Below are positions 7,041 through 12,813 of a DNA stretch of 12,813 bases, in pieces. Numbering within the stretch: the stretch's first letter is position 1; every line of letters begins with the position of its first letter. The stretch spans positions 1 to 12,813 of the forward strand of contig CAJUEX010000070.1 in the NCBI GenBank assembly GCA_910585715.1, in the 5' to 3' direction. Position numbers and translations under genes: made by a program. The DNA comes from an uncultured Lachnospiraceae bacterium. GTDB taxonomy: Bacteria; Bacillota; Clostridia; Lachnospirales; Lachnospiraceae. The notes below the pieces were generated by a model that did not search any database, was not told where the DNA came from, and saw only the letters and a list, made by a program, of their open reading frames with translations.

Positions 7041-7075
7041 AAGCTGTATATTTTTTTAAATAATTATGTTATAAT
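7041..7075 (+). promoter_or_regulatory. Probable extended -10 promoter of cheV
   Basis: TATAAT at 7070-7075 is preceded by TGT, giving an extended -10 (TGTTATAAT), 57 nt before the start. The -35 position at 17 nt holds only TATATT (7047-7052), so recognition would rely on the extended -10. The space from 7002 to here is AT-rich with a weak imperfect hairpin (GCTTAT near 7025 with ATAAAAAGC ending 7044, then a T-run); this may poorly terminate the gene before it. Confidence 0.55.
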
Positions 7076-7132
7076 GCCAATATGATATATGGGAAGAAAA
7101 GTTTCTTATAGAGAATTTGAGAGGTGGATGAA

Positions 7133-8026
7133 ATGGATACAAACATTCTTTTGGAAAACGGTACGAATGAGCTTGAAGTATTAGAATTTAGTTTGGCTGG
7201 AAATTCATATGGTATTAATGTGGCAAAGATTCGGGAGATTATTACTTATCAGGAGGTTACTCCGGTGCCGAATTCACATCCGAGCATTGAAGGTATTTTT
7301 ATGCCGCGTGACACTATGATTACGGTAATTGACTTGAAAAACTGTCTCCAAAGAGGTCAGTCTGAGGCAGGAGGATTGTTTATTGTTACCAATTTCAATA
7401 AGCTGGATATTGCTTTCCATGTAGAACAGGTGTTGGGCATACATAGAGTTTCGTGGACAGAGATTATTAAGCCGGATGTGACTATATCCGGTTCGGAAGA
7501 CGGGGTTTCTACCGGCATTATCAAGATGAACGGAAAACTGATCATCATTCTGGATTTTGAAAAAATCGTTGCGGATATTTGTCCGGAAACCGGTTTGAAG
7601 GTTACAGAAATAGACGCATTGGGAGAAAGAACGAGAAATGATGTGCCGATTTTAATAGCGGAGGATTCCCCCTTATTAAATAAGCTGATTGTAGAATCTC
7701 TGAAGAAGGCAGGTTATCACAATCTGATTCATACGGAAAACGGGCAGGAAGCCTGGGATATTATTTGTGACTGCAAAGCAAAGGGAACCCTTGAGGAGCA
7801 TGTGCAATGTGTGATTACGGATATTGAAATGCCGCTGATGGACGGGCATCGTCTTACCAGGCTGATTAAAGAGGATGATAAGATGAAGGATATACCGGTA
7901 ATTATCTTTTCCTCTCTGGTAAATGATGATATGAAAAGGAAAGGCGAATCCCTGGGGGCGGATGCACAGTTATCAAAGCCGGAAATTGGAAATCTGGTAA
8001 GAGTCATTGATAAGCTGGTATTATAA
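7133..8026 (+). CDS. cheV: Chemotaxis coupling protein CheV
   Basis: A 297-residue cytoplasmic protein with the CheV order of domains: a CheW-like coupling domain (about 12-155, with LEFSLAGNSYGINVAKIREI and the MITVIDL strand) and a response-regulator receiver domain (about 172-297). The receiver carries the acidic pocket Glu177-Asp178, phosphoacceptor Asp230 in ITDIEMPLMDG, Ser260/261 after the fourth strand and Lys282 in SKPE, so it looks phosphorylatable. CheV couples chemoreceptors to the kinase CheA, and phosphorylation by CheA tunes adaptation. No other chemotaxis gene is in the window, so it acts in trans with components encoded elsewhere. ATG 7133 is chosen over the in-frame GTG at 7124 because that GTG is part of the GAGGTGG binding site. 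It forms its own transcription unit with a promoter and a strong terminator. Confidence 0.95.
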   Translation: MDTNILLENGTNELEVLEFSLAGNSYGINVAKIREIITYQEVTPVPNSHPSIEGIFMPRDTMITVIDLKNCLQRGQSEAGGLFIVTNFNKLDIAFHVEQVLGIHRVSWTEIIKPDVTISGSEDGVSTGIIKMNGKLIIILDFEKIVADICPETGLKVTEIDALGERTRNDVPILIAEDSPLLNKLIVESLKKAGYHNLIHTENGQEAWDIICDCKAKGTLEEHVQCVITDIEMPLMDGHRLTRLIKEDDKMKDIPVIIFSSLVNDDMKRKGESLGADAQLSKPEIGNLVRVIDKLVL

Positions 8027-8048
8027 GAAGCATAAAAGAAAAGCAGAT

Positions 8049-8080
8049 AAAGCCGAAAACTATGTTTTCGGCTTTCTTTT
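8049..8080 (+). terminator. Rho-independent terminator after cheV
   Basis: AAAGCCGAAAAC (8049-8060) pairs perfectly with GTTTTCGGCTTT (8064-8075) around a TAT loop, followed by CTTTT. A 12-bp perfect stem 22 nt after the cheV stop. Confidence 0.93.
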
Positions 8081-8097
8081 GGAAAGTGAATGAAAGC

Positions 8098-8889
8098 ATG
8101 ATAACGGAAAAAAAGCAGCAGCTTTTAAACAGTATAAAGGAATCCGGGCTTGTTCTGGTAGGGCTTGGAAAGGAATTTCATATAGCCAAAGAGCCGTTTA
8201 CCCGGTGGGAGCTTTATAGAAAATGGAAGGCAGCAGACATAAATCAGGATTATTTGTGGATGGAACCCTTTTTGCAGAAGATATGGCTGAAACAGGAGAA
8301 GCATTTGGAAACAGAAAAAGCATATGCTTCTTTGGCGAAGCTGTTAGAGGGAACAAATTATTTTATTGTTACTTTATGCACCGATGGAATAATTTATGAA
8401 AGCGGACTGGCAGAAGACAGGATTGTGGCGCCTTGCGGAAATATGGAACTGTTGCAATGCAGGGAAGGATGTACAAAGGAATTGTATTTATGGAAAAATG
8501 AAATGGAGCAGGAGCTGACAGAAGCAGTCCTCACCGGTTCCTTAGAAACATGCCGCCCGTTTTTGTGCCCTCATTGCCAAAAGCCGCTGGAATGGAATAC
8601 AATAGAGGGGCAGAAATATAATGAGGAAGCTTATCTGCCCATGTGGCAGCGATATACGAAATGGCTGCAGGGCATGTTGAACCGTAAGGTTTGCATTGTG
8701 GAAGCCGGTGTGGATTTTTCTTATCCGTCGGTTATCAGATGGCCTTTTGAAAAAATGGCATATTTTAATGAAAAGGCGGATTTTTACCGTATACACGAAA
8801 ACTGGTATCAGCTTCCGGAGGAATTGAAAGAAAAAGGAAATTCGATTTCCTATAACAGTCGTGATTTTTTTGTGAATTTATTTGTCTAA
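8098..8889 (+). CDS. Divergent sirtuin (Sir2)-like protein with altered catalytic motif
   Basis: A 263-residue protein with a sirtuin-like outline. LVLVGLGKEF (18-27) stands where sirtuins have the GAG-S NAD loop; YFIVTLCTDGIIYESGL (88-104) aligns with the Y-IVTQNVDGLHQ-AG motif but lacks the Gln-Asn pair and the catalytic His. A zinc-ribbon set follows: Cys121 and Cys125 (LQCREGC), Cys157 and Cys160 (CPHC). The end has a Rossmann half with VCIVEAGVDF and a RIHENW segment. Classic NAD-dependent deacylation is therefore doubtful; it may bind NAD or a relative, or act as a pseudo-enzyme. ATG 8098 is used, with GGAAAG (8081-8086) 11 nt upstream; GTG 8086 is an alternative, and the farther ATG at 8062 is inside the cheV terminator loop and unlikely. 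No clear promoter is seen. The next gene starts 43 nt later, suggesting co-transcription. Sirtuin kinship is inferred from motif order. Confidence 0.65.
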   Translation: MITEKKQQLLNSIKESGLVLVGLGKEFHIAKEPFTRWELYRKWKAADINQDYLWMEPFLQKIWLKQEKHLETEKAYASLAKLLEGTNYFIVTLCTDGIIYESGLAEDRIVAPCGNMELLQCREGCTKELYLWKNEMEQELTEAVLTGSLETCRPFLCPHCQKPLEWNTIEGQKYNEEAYLPMWQRYTKWLQGMLNRKVCIVEAGVDFSYPSVIRWPFEKMAYFNEKADFYRIHENWYQLPEELKEKGNSISYNSRDFFVNLFV

Positions 8890-8932
8890 TTCTGTAGGTT
8901 GTGTTAGACTAGCGATAGAACAGGAGGTTTTT

Positions 8933-10471
8933 ATGCAATCAAACGAGGAGTATTTAGATAGTCTGCTGAAAGCAGCAATGGGAAATGAAGAGGAACAACA
9001 GCCGGAAGGCTCAGGCTCGCAAGAGCAGCCGGAAGAATCTTTTGACGATTTAGGAGATTTAGAAGAACTTCTGGCAGGGTTTGACCTTCCGGAAGAAATA
9101 CCGGAGGATGCAGGAGCAGAAAATGAAGAACAGCCCCTGACGGATTTTTTTGCGGGGGAACCGGAAGAGAATCGGGAAGAATCCTGGGACGGACTGGCGG
9201 GAGAAGATGATGAAATGGCTGAAATCAATGAATTGCTCAGCCAGTCAGATGGCGGAAGCATGTTGGATGATGATATGCTTGCGTTATTGGAAAACACGTC
9301 AGAGTCTGAAGAGCCGGTGCAATCTGCCCGGACAGAAAATGCAGTTGGCGGGGCAACGGATGAAATTGATATTTTCGCAATGGATGGAATGGATGATGAA
9401 GAGGGGGGGAATCAAGACGCCTCCCCGGCAGAAAGTTCTGAAGAACCTCCGGTGGAAGAAAAGCCGGTGAAAAAGAAAGAAAAAAAGGGCTGGTTTGGAA
9501 GAGGAAAAAAGAAAAAAGCACGGGATACCCAGGAGCCGGAAAAGGCAGAGGGGGAGGATGAACTGTCAGGCATTGAACTGACGGAAGACGGCCTTCTTGA
9601 TATAGCTGCAATAAATGAAGCGGGAGAAACCAGGGAAAAAGACAAAATCAGGGATAAGGAATCTAAAAAAGGCGGCTTTTTCAGCGGTCTTCTGGAATTT
9701 TTGACCGAAGAGGAGGAAGAGGAGGAAGAACCCAAAAAAGAAAAGAAAAAGAAAGCAAAGTCCGGAAATGGTCCTGTAAGTGAGGAAAACGAAGCTCTTT
9801 TAGACGAAATGGAAGAGGAAGACAAAAAGAAAAAGAAAAAGCCGAAAAAGGCTAAAAAACAGCCAAAAGAGAAAAAGCCGGAAGAGATTTCTAAGGAGGA
9901 TGGGAAAAAGCTTCCGAGAAAGATGGTCATTCGGATTTTTGTAATGTGTTTCTCGGTAATGATACTGCTTATTATACCGGCTTTGCTGCTTCCGGAGGTA
10001 TTTTCCTTAAAGGATGCAAGAAAGGCTTATTATAGTGAAGACTATAAAACCGCATATGAGAATCTGTTGGGCAAAAAGTTAAATGCCAGCGACAGTCTGC
10101 TGTTAGAAAAGGCAACGATTCTTATGAGGCTACAAAGGAAATACGATTCCTTTGTAAATTATCACAAAATTGGGAAAGATACAGAAGCCCTGAATGCACT
10201 GTTAGAAGGTCACGGCTTATACATCCGGCTTCAGCAGGAAGCAGAAACACAAGACATTTCACAGGAGTTTGAGGCAATCCATCAGGATATTTTAGATAAT
10301 CTGGAATATATGTACGGAGTAACGTCAGACCAGGCAGGGGCGTTGATTTCCATTGCAGATGATGCTGTTTACACGGAAGAGGTGGAAAGGATTGCAGGCA
10401 ATGGTGAGGAAATAACAGGAGGAACCGTTCCGGCATATCGTTCTGACGCAGATGAGCAGCCTGCAGAATAA
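8933..10471 (+). CDS. Acidic/lysine-rich single-TM protein of unknown function
   Basis: A 512-residue protein with no family I can name. Residues 1-330 are highly charged and low in complexity: acidic in the first 175, then alternating lysine clusters (KKKEKKGWFGRGKKKK near 180-195, and 268-315) and a run of eight Glu (259-266). Short hydrophobic motifs recur in this part (EEYLDSLLKAA, INELLSQSD, DDDMLALLE, LLEFLTEE, EALLDEMEEED), which look like peptide-docking sites. One membrane helix spans about 331-354 and is preceded by RK, so the long N-terminus is probably cytoplasmic and the 155-residue C-terminal part outside. The latter is helical and TPR-like (ARKAYYSEDYKTAYENLL, then LEKATILMRLQRKYDSF). 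AGGAGG (8922-8927) with a 5-nt spacer fixes ATG 8933. A membrane scaffold is the best guess. Similar proteins are, to my knowledge, common in Lachnospiraceae. Confidence 0.72.
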   Translation: MQSNEEYLDSLLKAAMGNEEEQQPEGSGSQEQPEESFDDLGDLEELLAGFDLPEEIPEDAGAENEEQPLTDFFAGEPEENREESWDGLAGEDDEMAEINELLSQSDGGSMLDDDMLALLENTSESEEPVQSARTENAVGGATDEIDIFAMDGMDDEEGGNQDASPAESSEEPPVEEKPVKKKEKKGWFGRGKKKKARDTQEPEKAEGEDELSGIELTEDGLLDIAAINEAGETREKDKIRDKESKKGGFFSGLLEFLTEEEEEEEEPKKEKKKKAKSGNGPVSEENEALLDEMEEEDKKKKKKPKKAKKQPKEKKPEEISKEDGKKLPRKMVIRIFVMCFSVMILLIIPALLLPEVFSLKDARKAYYSEDYKTAYENLLGKKLNASDSLLLEKATILMRLQRKYDSFVNYHKIGKDTEALNALLEGHGLYIRLQQEAETQDISQEFEAIHQDILDNLEYMYGVTSDQAGALISIADDAVYTEEVERIAGNGEEITGGTVPAYRSDADEQPAE

Positions 10472-10479
10472 AAACTATC

Positions 10480-10517
10480 AGCCTGTTTTTTGTATGACAG
10501 GGCTGTCCGTTTTATTT
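10480..10517 (+). terminator. Possible weak terminator after the one-TM protein gene
   Basis: AGCCTGT (10480-10486) can pair with ACAGGGCT (10497-10504) with one bulged G, followed by GTCCGTTTTATTT. The stem is short and the T-run interrupted, so termination would be partial. Confidence 0.4.
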
Positions 10518-10567
10518 CCGCAAGCAATGAGCCAAGTGATTGCGTGCAAGCATTTGGCGGCTGCCGG
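10518..10567. repeat. Structured repeat-like element upstream of hisH
   Basis: GCAAGCAAT (10520-10528) pairs with ATTGCGTGC (10539-10547) at 8 of 9 positions around the loop GAGCCAAGTG. CCAA in that loop (10532-10535) can pair with TTGG (10554-10557), allowing a pseudoknot or an alternative fold, and CCGC (10518-10521) with GCGG (10557-10560). GCAAGCA occurs twice (10520, 10546). It resembles a dispersed intergenic repeat rather than a known riboswitch. From here to the hisH start I see no T-box, no his leader peptide and only a weak CATAAT (10594-10599). Confidence 0.45.
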
Positions 10568-10623
10568 TAGAAGAAAAGCAGCAAATAAATGTCCATAATG
10601 TAAGGATGCAGGAGAGACAGAAT

Positions 10624-11241
10624 ATGATAGCAATCATTGATTATGATGCAGGAAACATAAAAAGCGTGGAAAAAGCGCTGCAGGCATTAGGGGAAAAAGC
10701 AGTGACCACCAGAGACAGGGACGTGATTTTAAATGCCCAAAAGGTTATATTGCCGGGAGTAGGCGCCTTTGGAGATGCCATGGAAAAGATTCATAAATAC
10801 GGGCTTTATGATGTTATTCATCAGGTTGTAGAGAAAAAGACCCCTTTTCTCGGCATTTGTCTTGGTTTACAGCTTTTATTTGAAAGAAGTGAAGAAAGCA
10901 GAGGCATAGAAGGGCTTTCCATATTAAAAGGAGCGATTTTAAGGATTCCGGAAAAACAGGATTTAAAAATACCTCATATAGGATGGAATTCCCTGAAATA
11001 CCCCCATGCCGGAAGCCTGTTTCAGGGAATACCGGAGGAATCCTATGTATATTTTGTCCACTCCTATTATTTAAAAGCAGAGGAAGAGGGAATTGTAACT
11101 GCTACAACAGAATACGGCACCCTGATTCATGCTTCCGTGGAAAAGGGAAATGTGTTTGCCTGTCAGTTCCATCCCGAAAAAAGTTCGGCTGTAGGAATGC
11201 ACATACTGAAAAATTTTATTGACATGGGCAGGGAGGGTTAG
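10624..11241 (+). CDS. hisH: Imidazole glycerol phosphate synthase, glutaminase subunit HisH
   Basis: A 205-residue class I glutamine amidotransferase, normal length for HisH. It hydrolyses glutamine and channels ammonia to HisF for the fifth step of histidine biosynthesis, in the cytoplasm. Visible motifs: IIDYDAGNIKS (4-14), LPGVGAFG (43-50, oxyanion region), the nucleophile Cys79 in GICLGLQLLFE, HIGWN (118-122), and His183-x-Glu185 in QFHPEKSS. ATG 10624 is chosen because AGGAG (10610-10614) lies 9 nt upstream and the MIAIIDYDAG start is standard; the same frame is open upstream but that part covers the repeat-like element. The hisF start follows after only 2 nt. No other early his genes are nearby, so this is a satellite his operon or the tail of a rearranged one. 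Confidence 0.97.
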   Translation: MIAIIDYDAGNIKSVEKALQALGEKAVTTRDRDVILNAQKVILPGVGAFGDAMEKIHKYGLYDVIHQVVEKKTPFLGICLGLQLLFERSEESRGIEGLSILKGAILRIPEKQDLKIPHIGWNSLKYPHAGSLFQGIPEESYVYFVHSYYLKAEEEGIVTATTEYGTLIHASVEKGNVFACQFHPEKSSAVGMHILKNFIDMGREG

Positions 11242-11243
11242 AC

Positions 11244-12005
11244 ATGCATACAAAGAGGATTATCCCATGCTTAGACGTACATGGAGGCCGTGTGGTAAAG
11301 GGTGTGAATTTTGTGAATTTACAGGATGCCGGGGACCCGGTGGAAATTGCGGCAGCCTATGATAAGGCAGGCGCTGATGAACTGGTGTTTTTGGACATTA
11401 CCGCCTCAAGCGATGCAAGAAATACCGTAGTGGATATGGTAAGGAAGGTGGCGGAGAAGGTATTTATTCCCTTTACCGTTGGCGGCGGTATCCGTTCGGT
11501 AGATGATTTTAAAGCGCTGCTTCGGGAAGGCGCAGATAAAATTTCCATCAATTCTTCCGCCATCAACAATCCGGATTTAATCAGCCAGGCGGCGGACAAG
11601 TTTGGAAGCCAGTGCGTGGTTGTTGCTATTGATGCCAAAAAACGGGCGGATGGAACCGGCTGGAACATTTATAAAAACGGCGGCAGGGTGGATGTGGGAA
11701 TCGATGCTGTAGAATGGGCGATGAAGGCAAATGAGCTGGGAGCAGGAGAAATTCTCTTAACCAGCATGGATTGTGACGGCACCAAGGCGGGCTATGACAT
11801 TGAGCTTACAAGGACCATTTCCGAAAACGTATCCATTCCGGTCATTGCTTCGGGAGGAGCAGGGGAATTGTCCCATTTTTACGATGCCCTGACGGAAGGA
11901 AAGGCGGATGCAGCATTGGCAGCTTCCTTATTCCATTTTAATGAACTGTCTGTGGAGCAGGTGAAAAGATACCTAAGACAAAGGGATGTTTCCGTAAGAT
12001 TATAA
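11244..12005 (+). CDS. hisF: Imidazole glycerol phosphate synthase, cyclase subunit HisF
   Basis: A 253-residue (beta/alpha)8-barrel enzyme that combines HisH-derived ammonia with PRFAR to give imidazole glycerol phosphate and AICAR, the latter feeding purine synthesis. Catalytic Asp11 (RIIPCLDVHGGRVVKG) and Asp130 (VVVAIDAKK) are both present, as are the phosphate-binding loops VGGGIRS (79-85) and ASGGAGE (202-208), and TSMDCDGTKAGYD (173-185). Length and ends match the family. GGGAGGG (11231-11237) upstream of ATG 11244 lies inside the end of hisH, so the pair is translationally linked and made in equal amounts. The gene usually found next, hisI or hisIE, is not there; ung follows after 39 nt. 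Confidence 0.97.
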   Translation: MHTKRIIPCLDVHGGRVVKGVNFVNLQDAGDPVEIAAAYDKAGADELVFLDITASSDARNTVVDMVRKVAEKVFIPFTVGGGIRSVDDFKALLREGADKISINSSAINNPDLISQAADKFGSQCVVVAIDAKKRADGTGWNIYKNGGRVDVGIDAVEWAMKANELGAGEILLTSMDCDGTKAGYDIELTRTISENVSIPVIASGGAGELSHFYDALTEGKADAALAASLFHFNELSVEQVKRYLRQRDVSVRL

Positions 12006-12044
12006 AGCAATTCACTTTGGCAGAACCGGAAGGAGAAAAGACAG

Positions 12045-12719
12045 ATGGCAGCAATAAGCAATGACTGGCTGGAACCGCTGACACCGGAATTCCACAAGGA
12101 TTATTATAAAAAGTTATTTACGAAAATTAAGGAGGAATACAGCGCACATGTGATTTTTCCTCCGGCAGACGACATATTCAATGCCTTTCATTTTACGCCC
12201 CTTCATGAGGTAAAGGCGGTGATTATCGGACAGGACCCTTACCACAATGTGGGACAGGCACACGGGCTTTGCTTTTCTGTAAAGCCGGAGGTGGAAATTC
12301 CTCCTTCTTTAGTGAATATTTATAAAGAGCTTCAGGATGACCTGGGCTGCTATATACCTAATAACGGCTATCTGGTAAAATGGGCGAAGCAGGGAGTGCT
12401 TATGCTAAATACGGTGCTTACCGTCCGTGCCCATCAGGCCAATTCCCACAGGGGGCTTGGCTGGGAGCAGTTTACCGATGCAGCCATTGAAGTGCTCAAT
12501 AAAGAGGACAGGCCCATTGTGTTCATCCTGTGGGGAAGCCCTGCCCAGAAGAAAAAAGCAATGCTGAACAATCCCAATCACCTGATATTAGAGGCGCCCC
12601 ATCCAAGTCCTTTATCCGCTTACCGGGGATTTTTTGGAAGCAGGCCCTTTAGTAAGACAAATGCATTTTTAAAGGAGCACGGGCTCAAAGAGATTGACTG
12701 GCAGATTGAGAATATTTAA
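12045..12719 (+). CDS. ung: Uracil-DNA glycosylase, family 1
   Basis: A 224-residue DNA repair enzyme that removes uracil from DNA to start base-excision repair. Motif A GQDPYH (62-67) carries the general base Asp64; Phe77 in HGLCFSV stacks on uracil; Asn122 in LMLNTVLTV reads the base; HPSPLSAYRGFFG (186-198) has His186 and the DNA-intercalating loop. Length and motifs are those of canonical UDG. AGGAG (12031-12035) is 9 nt before ATG 12045. It lies 39 nt after hisF without a terminator or obvious promoter, so it is probably carried on the hisHF transcript although the functions are unrelated. The gene looks intact and expressed constitutively. Confidence 0.97.
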   Translation: MAAISNDWLEPLTPEFHKDYYKKLFTKIKEEYSAHVIFPPADDIFNAFHFTPLHEVKAVIIGQDPYHNVGQAHGLCFSVKPEVEIPPSLVNIYKELQDDLGCYIPNNGYLVKWAKQGVLMLNTVLTVRAHQANSHRGLGWEQFTDAAIEVLNKEDRPIVFILWGSPAQKKKAMLNNPNHLILEAPHPSPLSAYRGFFGSRPFSKTNAFLKEHGLKEIDWQIENI

Positions 12720-12813
12720 TGGCAGAGGACTGCCTGAAAAAATAGAAATACATGAGGAGAGAAAGGTTGAAAAAGAATAGTAGAGGGTATCCATTCCCTT
12801 AATTGCATTACAA
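12720..12813 (+). other. Intergenic end of window after ung
   Basis: A short GGCAG-AGGA-CTGCC hairpin (12721-12734) follows the ung stop but is trailed by A-rich, not T-rich, sequence, so it is a poor + strand terminator. GAGGAG near 12754 and a TTG at 12767 could start a leader, but the frame ends after 11 codons at TAA 12800-12802. No gene is supported. Confidence 0.4.

Noticed and set aside
8062..8097. Upstream ATG as start of the sirtuin-like protein
   Set aside because: The codon lies in the loop and 3' stem of the cheV terminator, so the transcript would end there, and it lacks a binding site.
9412..9930. 172-residue serine/phenylalanine-rich frame on the minus strand
   Set aside because: It is the complement of the Glu/Lys-rich tracts of the plus-strand gene; GAA/AAG-rich codons read back as Ser/Phe with no stops.
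10540..10623. 28-residue N-terminal extension of HisH
   Set aside because: It encodes the repeat-like element; HisH proteins begin at MIAIIDYDAG and a good binding site precedes that ATG.

Overview
The window reads as a chromosomal segment of a Gram-positive, low-to-moderate GC anaerobe, most likely a gut-type Clostridia of the family Lachnospiraceae. This is inferred from strong AGGAGG-type ribosome binding sites, TTGnnn/TATAAT promoters with extended -10 (TGnTATAAT), GC hairpin plus T-run terminators, a CheV, a secreted transglutaminase-like protein ending in BspA-type leucine-rich repeats, and a very acidic/lysine-rich one-TM protein of the kind seen in that family. All intact genes are on the + strand. 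No rRNA, tRNA or CRISPR was seen.

Layout. (1) 1-670 holds gene debris: a short unrecognised open frame (17-139) and a decayed BrnT-type toxin gene (185-462), broken by an in-frame TAG and then joined to what looks like the tail of its partner antitoxin in another frame. (2) 671-2233 encodes a polytopic membrane protein of the DUF6056 type, closed by a clear terminator; its N-terminus carries four tandem 12-bp repeats. (3) 2421-4269 is a two-gene, 11-nt overlapping operon: an IbrA-like PAPS-reductase/ATP-pyrophosphatase protein and an IbrB-like ParB/sulfiredoxin-fold protein. (4) 4288-4528 is the most striking non-coding object: a 222-bp fold-back element with 60-bp terminal inverted repeats (59/60 match), a nested hairpin in the centre, and a 9-bp direct repeat at both outer boundaries, as expected of a MITE-like insertion. 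(5) 4635-7001 is a secreted transglutaminase-like protein with its own good promoter. (6) 7133-8026 is cheV, followed by a perfect 12-bp terminator hairpin. (7) 8098-8889 is a divergent sirtuin-like protein that keeps the zinc cysteines but has lost the catalytic histidine motif; 8933-10471 is an acidic/lysine-rich single-TM protein of unknown function. (8) 10624-12719 is a compact hisH-hisF-ung cluster: both subunits of imidazole glycerol phosphate synthase followed by uracil-DNA glycosylase. A structured repeat-like sequence precedes hisH.

How the parts work together. HisH makes ammonia from glutamine and passes it to HisF. IbrA and IbrB are translationally coupled and probably act together on a nucleotide- or nucleic-acid-linked reaction or as regulators; their target is not visible here. 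The fold-back element sits directly after ibrB and its inner hairpin is well placed to end that transcript. The best candidates for something new are the fold-back element, the IbrAB pair beside it, and the catalytically altered sirtuin.
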